A DNA stretch of 64,000 nucleotides from positions 124,001 through 188,000 of the forward strand of contig JAMDHS010000019.1 in assembly GCA_029717555.1 (NCBI GenBank). Reading direction: 5' to 3'. This document shows, piece by piece, positions 11,369 to 23,800 of the stretch. This DNA comes from Peribolospora baueri. Lineage: Eukaryota; Basidiomycota; Peribolosporomycetes; Peribolosporales; Peribolosporaceae. Position numbers and translations under genes: made by a program. The notes below the pieces were generated by a model that was not told where the DNA came from, did no database searches, and worked only from the letters and a program-made list of their open reading frames with translations. Each line of letters opens with the position of its first letter. The first letter of the stretch is position 1.

Positions 11369-13864
11369 ATGGCTGAGAAGCAGCCTCTTCTCGACGAGCC
11401 CGTCACGACGGCGTCCCGTCCCGCTCCGCGGCATACCAGCTCGCCCTTCCTCACCGTCCTCAAGTACGCCCTCGTCGTCTATCTTGGCTACTCACTTAAC
11501 TCCCTTTTCGGGCCACATCATCGTGGTCGGCATGGCGGTCACCACCACCTCTCTCACCATCAGGGCCCACCCCGCTTCCCTCGCGTGGTCACTCCGCCGG
11601 TAGTTTTCGACCCCAAAGACTCCGTGCCCTCTTGTCCAGCCCAGCCTAAGGCGATCGCAGCCAAAGTCGAGTGGGACCCGGCCACCGTCAAGGGCTACAG
11701 AGAAGAGAGTGCCAAGCGCTTGTCGGACCTCGTGCGCGTGCCTTCCGTGTCGTATGACGATCTCGACTTTGAGCTCAAAGACCCGAGGTGGAAGACTTTC
11801 GACGACCTCCTTCCGCTCATTGAGAAGACCTTCCCTCTGATGTGAGTCATGCCAGCCCTGTTACAATAGCAGCTCCGAAAAATCCTCTAGGCATGCCCTC
11901 ATCCACTTTTTTGGTTTGGCTGTGATCGCTCGATAGTCACAAGCACGCCCCACCAGAGCGCGTCAATACCTATGGTCTCCTGTACACCTGGAAGGGCCGC
12001 AACCCTTCTCTCAAGCCCATCGTCCTCATGGCCCACCAGGATGTGGTGCCCGTAGAGGCTGAGACGATCGACCAGTGGACCCACCCGCCCTTCTCTGGTT
12101 ACTTCGACGGTCAGAACGTCTGGGGACGGGGATCGTCAGATGATAAGAGCATGCTCCTCGCTCTGTTGGAAAGTGTCGAGCAGCTCATGAAGGGGGGTTG
12201 GGAGCCTGAAAGGACGGTGATACTAAGCTTCGGGTTTGACGAGGAGGTTTCCGGTCCGAGGGTGAGTCTATCGCCTTTATTGACGGACTTTTGCGCCATC
12301 TATGCGCTGCTGTGCTCGGACCCTTGACGATATTACTTCTCTGTCCTTTGTAACTCTTCCTACGTCGTTTATAGGGCGCAAAGTACCTCGCCGCCCATCT
12401 TCTCGAAAGGTACGGCAAGGACAGCATCGAGTTCATTGTCGACGAGGGCGGCATGGGCATTGGCGAGGTGCACGGCTTCGAAGTCGCGTTGCCTGGCGTG
12501 GGGGAGAAGGGCTACACTGACGGTGAGGGACCATTCATATTCCAGAGCAGATATGATGGCTGACACAGGCGAGCCCCGTTTCTGTTTGCGCTACCCAGTC
12601 CTCCTTAGCGTCAACGTTATCGGCGGCCACTCCTCCGTTCCTCCGGACCATACTGGCATCGGCATTCTCGGCAAATTGCTCGCGGAGCTTGAGCTCTATC
12701 CCCATCCGACGATCATCTCCAGCGCCAACCCGTGGATTACCTCACTAATGTGCGCGGCTGACCACTCTCCCGATCTGCCTAAGGAGCTCAAAGCCTTGCT
12801 CAAGGACCCTAAGAGATGGGGCCAGGTCGGAGAGATCCTCCGTACTCAGGGAGGAATAGAGCAGTACCTTGTCCAGACTTCCCAGGCCATCGACTTGATC
12901 CACGGTGGCGCTAAGGTGAACGCCCTTCCTGAGAGCTCGAGCGCTGTCGTGAACCACCGCATCGCCGTCGAGCAGTCTGTCACAGAGGTGCGCCGACGCG
13001 TGGCTGACGTTTTGAAGCCGGTCGCTGAGGCCGCCGGTCTCAAGCTCAAGTTGGCCTTTGACGACGAGTTCGGTCCCTACGATGAGGAAGATGCGATGGA
13101 TGGAACGGACGCGAATGGCACCGTGGTTTTGAACTCGTTCGGATCGGCCCTGGAGCCTGCTCCCGTCAGTCCCACTGATAGCCCGCAGTGGGAGACCCTC
13201 GCTGCTACCATTCGGCACCGTGAGCTTACCCATCTCCTTCTAACCGGTAATTGACTTTGGGTCTTTGGATAGTTCGGTCAACTGAACACGCATTCCTTTT
13301 ATGACATCCGTCCCGCTCGCAAACCATACCTCCCATATGATCAGTCTACCCTACGAAGTCCGGAAAAAAGGACCGCATCGTCGCACCCGCCATCATGACC
13401 GGCAACACGGACACGAGGTGGTACTGGGACTTGACCAGGCACATCTGTGAGTCTGGTGGGCTCCATTTTCGCCGCTCCCAAGCTGCTAACAATCGACTTG
13501 AGTTGAATGGATGTCTGACGATCATATCTTTGACTAACCGCTCCTCATTCTTGCACCCTCATACCTGGCTTACGTGTGTAATTACCGCAGACCGTTTTTC
13601 TCCAATGATGGTGAACAGAAGTGATGGCCTCGGCAAGATACACACAGTCGACGAGCACACGGTGAGTGGCCCGCGCCTTTCGCACTGATTCTACTCCGGC
13701 GCCGTCCGGTCGCCCACATACAACCCGAACTAATAATGTCCTCTCTTTCTGTTCCTCTCTTTCTGTCTTTATATCCCGTGGATGAACAGGACATCGATGA
13801 CCACCTCAGGCAGACTCGCTTCTTCCACGCCCTCATTCAGAACGCCGACGCGCTGAGGGCCTGA
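11369..13864 (+). CDS. CPS1: Vacuolar Gly-Xaa carboxypeptidase, M20 family (CPS1-like)
   Basis: Zinc metallopeptidase that releases C-terminal residues from short peptides in the vacuole. Exons 11369-11841, 11937-12261, 12375-12522, 12569-13219, 13345-13446, 13591-13661, 13790-13864 give 614 residues. Residues 3-8 (EKQPLL) fit an acidic dileucine sorting signal of the type used by AP-3, and one membrane segment follows (about 28-46), so this is a type II membrane protein delivered to the vacuole. M20 metal and catalytic residues are visible: HQDVVPV (His191, Asp193), GRGSSDDK (Asp226/227), FGFDEEVSG (Glu260/261), FIVDEGG (Asp289) and MTGNTDTRWYW near the C terminus. The start at 11369 was preferred over an upstream in-frame start at 11339 because it puts the dileucine and membrane segment in the usual place. 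Confidence 0.9.
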
Positions 13865-14258
13865 GATCCTTGATATCTTCATAAGCTCGTCTATATAGCG
13901 GCGACGTACAAGGAAGGAAGGAGGGAGATGATAGGAAGGAATGGAAGGCGAGGCGAGGCAACGAGCGATGTCATGTTAAATGCTTTTGGTCCGTAGTGAT
14001 TTACGTTCGTTCAAATCAGAAATGTTGTCGCTTACTATAGTCCTATGTAGGAATGACAAGGTGGCCCGTGCACGGCGGCGGGTCATCGTCCGTCGGCCCG
14101 GGCCCATGAGCCGGGATCTAAGCGTGTGTGGCGCCGTGTCTCTTTCACTCCAGCCGACATCCCGACGCTCTCTTTCTGGACGAACACGACTTCGGCTCTC
14201 CCCTGATTCCAGGCTTTCCCTTGATTCCACTCCTACTTACGGCCTGTCTCCGTCCACT
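13865..14258. other. Intergenic, CPS1 to PAF-acetylhydrolase gene
   Basis: 394 bp containing a purine-rich stretch (about 13908-13965, GGAAGG/GGCGAG units) just after the CPS1 stop, and the promoter of the downstream gene. No gene seen. Confidence 0.5.
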
Positions 14259-16352
14259 ATGCCTCTTCGTCCCTACCATGGCCCGTACGCGGTAGGCACG
14301 GCAGAGCTGGAGATCCTCGTTCGCGAACCGCGCACGTTCGGCGAAGACTTTCGCACGCTCTCCGACGGCGCGTTCGCTTTCCGACTCGAGACGGTGCTCA
14401 TGACCGTCTTTTATCCCGCAGACATGGACGATGAGAGGAAGAGGGGCAGGAGAGAGAGACACGCCGATTGGCTGACTAGGTGAGATGCGGTGTGTCGCAG
14501 ACGAGCAGGTCGGCTGGGGGTGGGCTCTAGGTGAGGTGGCAGTTTTGCCCTTCCCCCAGGATCGCACTCCTTAGATGTAAATGGACTACTATCTGCGAGG
14601 CTAGAGATGTACATTTGGGAAGAATCTCGCTCCTCATGCTCCCACTCCGCGGCTTGTGTCGACAGACCCAAGACGGGCACCATTGCTGGCCTGATGAAGT
14701 ACGCAGGTTTCAGTCCGTTGTTGGCCTTGCCTGTCAGCCTGCCCGCAGTCGGTATGATCTTTGCGCAGGTGAGAGAGCTTTGTCTCTTCACTTTCCCGTG
14801 TTGACGAAGCGGTCCGATGACCTTACACCTCTCATTCATTAAACCGCAAGCTGTATGCGCATGAGAATGTCCCTCTGGCCCGCTCCTCCCCTTCCACACA
14901 AGGTTCGCCTCCTTCGGAGCAGGGAGTGCCTCCAGTCACCACCTCTGAGAGCCCCCCGTCCTTTGAAAGCGCGAGGCCTTTCCCGTTGGCCATCTTCAGC
15001 CATGGTCTCGGAGGTACGAGGCACACCTACTCTCAGTTTTGCGGCGAGCTCGCGTCTAAAGGGGTCGTCGGTGAGCATGGAGTTGGAACCGTGGCTGGAT
15101 GCCCGACTTGTAGTCTCCCAGCGTTTAGCTCACATCGTTACACTCCGCACCGTCTCCTACATGCATCAGTGGTTGCCGTCGAACACCGCGATGGCTCAGG
15201 GCCCTCGACACGCATCCATTTTCCGTCCGGTGGTCCCCCTCGCGATCTCCAATACGTCCGCGCCGCAGAGCTGAGCTCAGACTCGACCCCTGACCACGCC
15301 AAATCCGACTCTTACGCTTTCCGTCGAGCGCAACTGCTTCTTCGCCGGGCTGAGTTGCTTGAAGCGTTTCATGTCATGCAGCGTATCGAGGCGGGGGAAG
15401 GTGAGGCGGTTCGGAAGGCATCGATGAGGAATACGGATGGACAAGAAAACGTGAGGTGGGAAGAGTGGAAGGGACGGGTGGATACTGAGAAGGTCTTTGC
15501 TGCTGGACACAGCTACGGCGGGGCGACAGTCGTAAGTGGCATTACTAGGCGGCTCCGAGCATGGCGTCGCCGGCGTCGCTCAGTTCTTCTGCTGTCTGTC
15601 CTAATCGATCCACCAGATTGAATGTCTGCGTGATGCGAGCACGCCCTTCCTGCTGGGCCTGGCCCTCGATCCCTGGCTGGACGCCATCGACCCCGCTGTG
15701 GAAGTTGGCAGCGAGCCTTTGATCAAGCGACCGCTCTACGTGATAAATTCGGAGCAGTTCACCGTGTGGAGAGAGCATTTCGTTCGGCTCAGGAGAATCG
15801 TGGCCGAGGCGAGACGAGGGAGCGGGCGCGGCTGGCTCGTCACTTTGGGTGAGTGAGACGATGGTGCCCGTGAGTACCCAAAGGATAGGTCGCTTTTAAC
15901 CCGTTGTACAAAATCCTCTTACCCAGCCGGTTCGAGGCATCCGGACTTCAGTAAGTCCTTCCTGTTCCTACTTGTCGCGTGATTAGGTTACGGGATGGTG
16001 CATGCTGAATCGCTCGTGTTCTACTTCTTGCGCGTTCGCAGGCGATTTCCCTTTCGTCTACCCACTTGTCTTCCGTTCGTCTGTCAAGCCGGACATCGCA
16101 ATGTCTCTCTTTGTCAGCTCGTCCATCAAGCAACTGGTTTTGCTTCTTCGCGAGGGCATTTCCAGGTCGTCCAAAGGCAATGGCCACGGGAACGTGGATT
16201 TGACAGAAGGTGTAAAGGCGGAAACGCAGTTGCTGAACACCCTCGAAGCGCCTCTCAACTGGGAGGAAAGGGGCCAGGGCGTTGGCGCCAAGGAGTACAA
16301 GAAAGGGGAGCTAGGATATCCTGGCGTTTTGACCGTTCATCAGATAGATTAA
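14259..16352 (+). CDS. Platelet-activating-factor acetylhydrolase family phospholipase (PLA2G7/plasma type)
   Basis: Alpha/beta hydrolase expected to cleave short or oxidised acyl chains from phospholipids. Exons 14259-14479, 14666-14768, 14851-15070, 15170-15531, 15617-15848, 15927-15950 (24 nt) and 16042-16352 give 490 residues. The oxyanion motif SHGLGG is at about 158-163, the nucleophile elbow GHSYGG puts the catalytic Ser at 296, Asp320 lies in LALDPWL (24 residues after the Ser, as in the family), and the catalytic His384 is in SRHPDFSDF. No clear signal peptide is present, so a cytosolic form is likely. The last seven codons and the stop lie inside a 43-bp unit that is tandemly duplicated (16325-16413). 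The downstream MCP1-like gene is convergent, 214 bp away. Confidence 0.87.
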
Positions 16353-16413
16353 CGTCTCGCATGAGACTGACGTTTTGACCGTTCATTAGATTGATCAACG
16401 TCTCGCGAGAGAC
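16325..16413. repeat. Tandem duplication (2 x 43 bp) across the PAF-AH stop, with hairpins
   Basis: Copy 1 is 16325-16367 and copy 2 is 16371-16413, with 38 of 43 positions identical. Copy 1 includes the end of the coding sequence and its TAA. Each copy ends in a small hairpin: GTCTC-GCAT-GAGAC in copy 1 and CGTCTC-GCGA-GAGACG in copy 2. The second has a GNRA tetraloop in the RNA. It may take part in 3' end formation or be a simple duplication. Confidence 0.85.
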
Positions 16414-16566
16414 GGGGGCTTTGATAGAGGGAAGGGGGAAAGACGTAATCGGAACATAGAGCAGAGGTCATTCCATACATTCTTGGATTGCATCTATGCG
16501 GTTTGTCTAGAAGGCATCCTCGAGGTCGCAGCCAGAAAGGAATTTAAAAAAGTTCATGCTACCCAA

Positions 16567-17629
16567 CTATAGGGCCAGATGGAACGGTAGCACGCGTCGA
16601 CCTGTGATAAGAGGCGGTGGTGGCTCTTCGTGAGTACGAACTTCTAGGGGGGCGAAAGAGGAACCACTCACCCGACTAGTCAGATACCGGGGGCCGTAGC
16701 CCGCCTCCCCGATCCTCACCACTCCAGCAATCCACACAGCGGCCATTGAGACGGCAGCAGCGGATTTGGCGATTCTGGCAGTCCTTGGTCCAGTATTCCG
16801 CACTGTTGCGCCGGGGCCCCGAAGCAACTTTGCGCTCCCCATCACGGCATGCCATGCAAAACTGCCGCACAGCATCGTAAAGAGGCCATAGGTCAGGACA
16901 GGATAGCGGTGTAGTCCATGGGCAACGAAAGAGTAGTCAAGCTCTGACGGGGAGAGCTCAGAGTAGGGAGAGGCGACGGAGGAAGGTATGATGCGGTGGA
17001 GGAGGGCGTGGATTGACACGGCTGGGATGAGCAGCCAACCAGTGATGCCATGCAAGCTAGGCAGGCGACCAGAAAAGAGGCGGCGTACGACTCGGGAGAA
17101 CACCGGTTCGCTTTCTGACATTGTCCCCTCTGCTTTCTGGGGCAAAGACGAGGGGAAAACATCCGACGATGCCTGTTTGCTTGAATCAGGAGAGGCGGGT
17201 CCAGGCTCAGAAGGTCGAGTAAGGATGAGGAGGCGTCTGGCGGTCGAGGCCAGGATGTGAGCCGTCAAAGCCCCCCAGACAATGACTGGCTCGGAGAGCG
17301 GGTTCTGGTACCACACTCGTCCGAGGACCTGCGGAGCCAACACCATCGACACCAGCATAAAGCATAACGATCGTCCAGTCAGCTCACGACATAGTAGTGC
17401 CTCGCACACTCCAATAGCTCCAACTGGAGAGAAACGATAATTTTCAAGTCAGTCGCGACGCTCTCACCATCGCCTTGTTTGCCAGATCCTGCCCTCCGGC
17501 GGCGGCCAAAACCGGTGCGGCGAGGTGAACAACAGTGAAGGCACTGAACGCGATGGCGGAGCTGTTCTGGACACGTGCGCACGCATCGATCGTCTTTCTG
17601 CGCCAGTCGGTGGGAAGACTGAGTGACAT
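16567..17629 (-). CDS. MCP1: MCP1-like mitochondrial membrane protein (MCP1_TM/DUF1691)
   Basis: In yeast, Mcp1 is a mitochondrial outer-membrane multispanning protein that suppresses ERMES defects and works with Vps13 in lipid supply. Exons 17629-17468 and 17328-16567 give 307 residues. Family features: an N-terminal segment FTVVHLAAPVLAA, the join VLGRVWYQNPLSEP, then HILASTARRL, and LHGITGWLLIPAVSIHALLH with paired histidines, plus more hydrophobic segments. The 139-nt intron (17329-17467) is longer than most here. A version with an extra 36-nt exon inside it (acceptor near 17430, donor near 17380) would add about 12 residues in the middle of a conserved block, so I prefer the skipped form. 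The C-terminal end after about residue 270 is low-complexity and less certain. The start is 490 bp from the divergent seryl-tRNA synthetase gene. Confidence 0.78.
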
Positions 17630-18119
17630 TCTGCTGGTGGGGGGATCTCGTGATGGAGGTGTTCGATATGCGAAGGAGAGGTGTCTTCTACGAGCAAGTT
17701 TGAGATCGGCGTAACGAGAGAGGAAGGCGAACGCGCGCCACTCGGTGTGGATCTTAATCGGGGCCGGACAAGACGCCGAAACGCACAGCATGACCAACGT
17801 GATGGACGAACTCCGCAAGTGAAGAAGGACAGACAAGTCAAACTGGACATGTGGCCCGCACCGGCCAATACAGAGAAGGAAGCAGCGTTTGTCATAGCAG
17901 CTAGGGGATTGCTACAGGAAAGAGTCCCCGCGTACCGAATTTCCAGCATTCACTCGATGTGCATTTATTTACTGATTGTGAGGCGATGTTCTTGCTGCGG
18001 CGGGCGAATGGTTGCACGTGAGAACAGGAGAAAGGTGCTGACTAAGCGAAAGGTCCGGTGGTCCGCGAAGGTTCCTTCGAGCGTCGCTTGCGATATACCC
18101 ATACGCGACGTAGGCAACG
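17630..18119. promoter_or_regulatory. Divergent promoter, MCP1-like / mitochondrial seryl-tRNA synthetase
   Basis: 490 bp between divergent starts of two genes that both act in mitochondria, so shared control is possible but is inference. No ORF or repeat could be supported, and no factor site is assigned. Confidence 0.45.
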
Positions 18120-20341
18120 ATGCTCGCCAGTCTCGGACGGCGTCCGCCACCGCCCTTTGATCTCCCTTTAACCGTACAGCGACGGGCCTTCTTCCTATCT
18201 TCTCGCTCTCTCGATCAACATCGCAAACCGGCTCCCTCCCCGTCCTCCTCCTCCGGCCGCCACCATGCCCACCACCACCTACCAGACCCCGTCATCGACT
18301 ACCGCTCGATAGCAGAGGACATACCTCGACGTGCACACAATGCATCTATACGAAGGGCTCCCATACGCTCCGAAGAGGTAGCCGAGATTGGAGAGCTTTG
18401 GAGAAGGAAAAGGGATGTTGAGAAGGGGTTCGCAGAGCTTCACCGGAAGCAAGGGAAGGTTTCTGAGATGCTCAAAAGGGCCGGTAGCGGTGGGAAGAGC
18501 GGCGGGCAGATGAGATCGATCTTGGATGGGCCGATGAGTGTTGAGGCGGCGAAGGAAGAGGCGAGGAAGCTGAAAGACGAAAGCAGAGAGCTCAAGGTCG
18601 AGTTGGATGAGTTGGAGGGGAGGATGAGAGCGTTGGCTTCAAGGTTACCCAACGATACTCATCCGGACGTGCCGGTGGGCGGCGAGGAAAAGGCAAGGGT
18701 TGTCCAGGTTGTTGATCCTCATCGTCGACTGGACGCAAGCTCGTCACTGTCACCATCATCGACATCCGGCGTGCCTGAAATTGCGTACAACCTGTCAGGG
18801 TCTGAAGATGCCCGGCTCGACCACCTCTCCGTCGCCTCCCAGCTCTGTCATCCTTCTTTTCCCTTCAACCCCATTGACATGGATGCAGGAACCACCGTCA
18901 CTGGCCCCTCCTGGCCCTTCCTCGTCGGCCCCTTAGCCTCTCTCGAATTCGCCCTCGCCCAATACGCACTTCACGTCGCCGTCTCGCATGGGTTTGTGCC
19001 CGTCGTGCCGCCAGATGTTGTCCGGTTTGATGTTGCACAGAGGTGCGGTTTTGCGCCGAGAGAGGCCGATGCAAACCAGACGTATTTTGTGGCCGCTGGT
19101 GGTGGAGAGCGAGGAGGAGCCACCTTGGAACGAGGAGGAGAAAGAGGACTTTGTCTGGCGGGGACGGCGGAGATCCCCCTTGCTGGCCTCTTTGCCAACC
19201 GCATCTTCACGTCCTCTACCTCATCTTCCTCCTCCGCCTTCTCTCTTTCTTCCGGGAAGCCCATCAAGGTGGTCGCGCTGGGCCGCGCATTTCGAGCCGA
19301 GGCAGGTGCTCGAGGAGCCGACACCCGCGGTCTGTATCGGGTGCACCAATTCTCCAAGGTGGAGCTCTTCGCAGTGACTAGGCAGGAGGAGAGCAATGGT
19401 GTGTTGGAGGAGTTGAGGAAAGTGCAGAGTGAAGTCTTCGAGGGACTCGGATTGACTTTCCGGTGAGCAAAGACAGATAAAAGGTGGTAATGAGAAGCGA
19501 TGGCTACGCATGACAAGGCCGGGATAGTTCGATATCCCTGAACGCTTCCTTTCTTTGTCTCATTACCCTGACTCTCTTGCTCCTTCTGTTCACACGCCTT
19601 TTCTCTACCGTCTCCTCGTCCTTCCTTCGACCATGACCGACCGCTTCAGGGTCCTCGACATGCCCACCGAAGAACTAGGCGCCTCGGCATATCGAAAATA
19701 CGACATCGAAGCCTGGATGCCTGGTCGAGGCAAATGGGGCGAGGTGGGTGTATCATCTTAGCTTGCTCAACAGTTTCCCCAACCAAGGTCCTATCTTGCG
19801 GGTTTTCCCCTCTCTCGTTTTTCTCCCTCGCGCCTTCTGGTTGTGAACATGGGCTCGAACTGATCTGTGGTCGCATGAACCTTCTTTTTCTATCTCTCTT
19901 TCCCCCTTCCGGCCTGTGATCTGTGGAATTGGCCGCCAACTTATCCATCTCCCCGCCTTACCGTTTCTCTCGGTCACTTGACTTGCCCTTGTGCAGATCT
20001 CGTCCGCATCCAATTGCACCGATTACCAATCTCGTCGTCTCTCCATCCGATATCGTACCCATTCTCCATGCTCCGCCTCTTCCGCCACTTCCGGCACTGC
20101 ATCCTCAACCCTTTCCCCCGAAAGCTCACCGGCCCGTTCCAGCTCGGCCCTCCTCTATGCCCACACCCTAAATGGAACAGCAGCCGCCATCCCACGTCTA
20201 ATCGTCGCCTTGCTCGAGAATGGTGCGGAATTGGACGAACGGGGCATATTGAGGCACTTGAGGTTACCGAGTGTTTTGAGGCGGTGGTGGATCGGTGCTG
20301 GAGTGGGGGACGAGGGTGGGAGGATAGTTTGGGAGGAATAG
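18120..20341 (+). CDS. DIA4: Mitochondrial seryl-tRNA synthetase
   Basis: Class II aminoacyl-tRNA synthetase charging tRNA-Ser for mitochondrial translation. Exons 18120-19462, 19650-19743, 19997-20341 give 593 residues. The N terminus ([13 protein letters not shown]..., Arg-rich, no acidic residues for about 30 positions) looks like a mitochondrial presequence. A long charged helical hairpin follows (about 80-180), the tRNA-binding coiled-coil arm of SerRS. The catalytic domain includes [14 protein letters not shown], motif 2 as [15 protein letters not shown] followed by [15 protein letters not shown], and motif 3 as [38 protein letters not shown] is the usual SerRS block before motif 3. There are Ser-rich and Gly-rich low-complexity inserts near 235 and 330. 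The gene is convergent with CUL3. Confidence 0.92.
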
Positions 20342-20843
20342 AAGGGTCCTTGAAGGGAAGAAGAGTTGAGCCGACATTAGAGGCGAGGCGAAGACGCGTG
20401 TAGCGTGGCAGAGGGAATCGGGCCCCATCGTCCGAGGCGCTGAGGATCTTTCCGGCCTAACGACCCACGAAGGGCTGAGAGGAATGAGAAGTGCAGTCGT
20501 GACAGACGTACGCTCGAAACGTGGGAAGACGCGAACGAAAAGCAACCCTGTTGACCGCGCCTTGCGGCTACCCTCCTGATCTGTCTCCAGCTTCAGCTCC
20601 AGTCAGGCAGAAGAGCTGAAAACGTACCATGGCGATCGGCAATCATCTGCGCTTAACTCAGGCCAGTCCTGTCCAATCGCAACGAACACGGTGATCGAGG
20701 GTACCAAGATGACAATGAACTGGTGGACAGTGTCGCTAGAATACATGCACTTAGGGTTGTGGTGAGACAATCAATGGATGGACGAGGGGACACATATGGA
20801 TGTGCAAGCTCGTGGGCAAGACGCTGGATTGCGAGCGGTCGAC
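20342..20843. other. Convergent 3' region, SerRS / CUL3
   Basis: 502 bp between two convergent stops. A minus-strand frame around 20600-20746 encodes a short hydrophobic peptide, but it has no recognised family, so I do not annotate it. No RNA gene or repeat seen. Confidence 0.5.
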
Positions 20844-23800
20844 TCACGCCTTGAAAACGCGTGACGAAAAGAGAGTTGCCGTCAATGCTCAATCCTGCAT
20901 AAATCAGGCGAATGCCAGAGCCAAAGTTTTCCGACATACGCACCAGGTAGTTGTAAACGCTCTTCGCCTCTGCGCGCTCGAGATACTCGCGGTCAATCAG
21001 GCTCTCGATCCTTTTCTTGATCAATGGCGGGTGCGGCTGGAATCTGCTGGCGAGCTGGTGCGTTACCTCGTTGACAAGCTCGTTGTGCGACATTGTCTTT
21101 CGGTCCTTCATAACGCGCACGATACAAGCCTGAGAGACACGATATGACAGAAGGAAAGGTAAAAAAAAAATAACCACCAAATCAGCAAATCTGCGTGTAG
21201 ACCAATAAGGTGACTACGGAGAGTGAGAGAGAAGGCAGCGTACCTCGATTTGGTTCTTTCTCGCCTCTTCAATCTTCTCCTCCGTCTCCTTTCTCTCGTC
21301 CGCATTCTCTACCCTAGCCGCTACAGTGGCTATCTTGATGCGTGTCATGGGCGCAGAAAAGTTTTCATTGAAGGCAAACCGGTCGTTCGGGTTGATGTCC
21401 CGCCCCTTCGGCGTCTTGGTGAGGATCTTGTACTTCGCGCACGCGAGCGACTGCAGGGTTCGCTGCAGCTCTCCATCGGGAATGTCCGTCACTCGTTTGA
21501 TGTCCTGATTGAGGGAACATGCACAATAAATATCGTACCATAAAGGGCGAGTCGCATTGATGTCGTTATTCGCTCACCTCATATGACAAACTCTCTCCTT
21601 CTGCCACGTCATTAAACAGTAGAAGAATGACCAGCGCATATGTCGATACGTTTAACTCGTGCCTTCGGCCCTTGAATGTGGCCTTGACGTCCGCGTTGCC
21701 GTGGTTGGGATGCCAAGTGAGCCGGCGGCCGGAGTGCCGGCTGAAGTAGAAGCGCTCGAACGACTTGCACGCATCCACCATCTCCGGCGCAAGGGTGCAT
21801 GGGACGGCCGTCAAGTGCATTGGCCAGAACGTCGAAGTGAGCACTGACACGGACAAATCGATGGCCGGTTTCTGTGATGCCAAAAGAGACCGTGGTACAC
21901 ATCCCAATAGATCAGATTTAGTCCATGATTCCCAAGACGTATTCTCAAGCTCACTGACCTCGCTTCGATCCAAGCACTCTTTCCAAGCACTCATCGTATC
22001 GGCGCTAATTTTCATATCATTCAACATGCCCTGGAGCTTGGTGATATACCCGTGGCCGCACTCGACCTTGAGCTTGGCCATCATGCCACGCTCGGCGTCG
22101 TCGCTGACGCTCCTTCCTTGGATGAGGCGGCGAGCGAGGTGGTTCTTGTAATAACGCTCGAATGCGTCCTTCTCGGTAAGATACCTGAACAGAGTGATGG
22201 TCTTGTCGAGGACGACGTCGACTTCCTCCTCGGTTTTCTGCTCGGATCAAGTGAGCGAAAGGCGTGTAAGCGTGAGTTGTAGCTTAAAGAGACTGGAACC
22301 TCTGTTGCAAGTCACTAACCCCTTTGAGGCCCTTTTTGAGGTTCTCGTCGATGAACAGGGAGATAAACTCCGGCGCTCGTTGGTTCTGGTTAATGAAGGA
22401 TTCGAACGCCTTTTGACGGCGGATTTTGTACACCATAAGTGGAACGTCAGCGGGAACCCAGTTGAGAAGCACCGGAGCAGACTCTACTCACCTCATTGAT
22501 GGCAGTCTGACAGCCGCGGTCGCCGCCCCACGCCTTGACGAGGATGCCGTCGAACTTGTCCTTAAAATCCAAGACGTCCTGCACCCATCGCAACGCCATA
22601 GCAGCTGCTCCCGTCACGGTCGGCCCACTAGCGCCAGGGCGCTCCTTGGTTTTACCTTTGCTCTTCGCATCCGTCACTCCCGCTTCGTCATCCGGTCCTG
22701 CAGCGGCTGTTGGCATATGGGATGAGGGTGCATCTTGGCCTGCTCCTACCGCATCCGTTGCGGCCTCTGCAGCACTCGCCGCCCTTTGCGCGGCGACAGT
22801 CGGACCTCCGGTAGTGCCGAGGAGAGCTTGCTCATTGATCTGCTTCCCCTTCGTAAAAATATACTCCTTCACACCCTTCTTCATCGTGTCCAGACCGCCC
22901 ACTACTCGACCGAAGAGGCGATGCATGCGCGCGAGATCTACAAGTCTCTCTGCGTCTAGCATGTTGACGAGCCCGCCAGCCGGCGACTGGACGATGGCAT
23001 CCAGGTGAGTAGTAAGTAGGTGACACTCGAGGAGTTCGCGAAGAGATTTCTCCGTAAGCTCCGGGGAGAGGAAAACCTGCGCCCGCTCGGCTTCGTCGGC
23101 AAGACGCCGCTCGACGTGAGAAAGATATGCAGGCATGTCCGATGTGTCCATCATCCGAGCCGCCTCCGCCTTATAGTATTCTGCAGAGGTGGCAAGGAAA
23201 GAAGGTTCAAAGTCGGTCTTGTAGACAGACTTTTGAGTGCGACCGTCCGTGAGAGTCAATAGCATTTCGATATTAGATTTGAGCACGGAACGGTTGATCA
23301 CGGAACCAGAGCGTTCGATTTGGACTTGGGCCAAGAGAGCGACAAGGAGGTATTGGTGAATGGGGTGTTTCGGAGAGCGGACCACGATGTCCCTGAAGAT
23401 TTCAAGGCCGAGGTCCCAAATCAGGGGCACTCTGGCGGACGAGACGTAGACACGGTCCTGAGCCGATAACAGAATATATGTCCGTTAATTCAAGTCGCTG
23501 AGGCCAAAATTCCAACCGTCTCAAAGCAGATAGTGTCAGCCGGGCTTCTCACCACGTATTTCAGAACATCCTTGAGCTTGCTCATACAAGTGCAGTGATC
23601 GTCCCAAGCGTCCTTGATCGCCTTAAGCAATCTTTCTCCAGCTTGTGCCTTTGCCACCGCATCAGTGGAATCGGAGGCTCCTAGTCCGGCCAATGCTTGT
23701 CCAGGAGCCACCACCCCGTCTGCTTCATTTGTCTCTCCGTCGCCTGTCAGATCCATGGTTGCTGAAGAGGTGGAGGCCTTCTTTTTCGTCGAACTCGTGT

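Noticed and set aside
16628-16672. A 28-nt intron near the 3' end of the MCP1-like gene
   Set aside because: GTGAGT and CCTAG bound it, but it is too short for a spliceosomal intron with a branch site.
20600-20746. Short minus-strand hydrophobic peptide ([20 protein letters not shown]...) after CUL3
   Set aside because: It looked like a small membrane protein, but matches no family I know, lies in the CUL3 3' flank, and no promoter or splice evidence supports it.
20653-20943. C-terminal extension of CUL3 by about 95 residues
   Set aside because: The frame is open, but a GTGCGT donor and an AAG acceptor leading to GCG TGA give the conserved cullin end.
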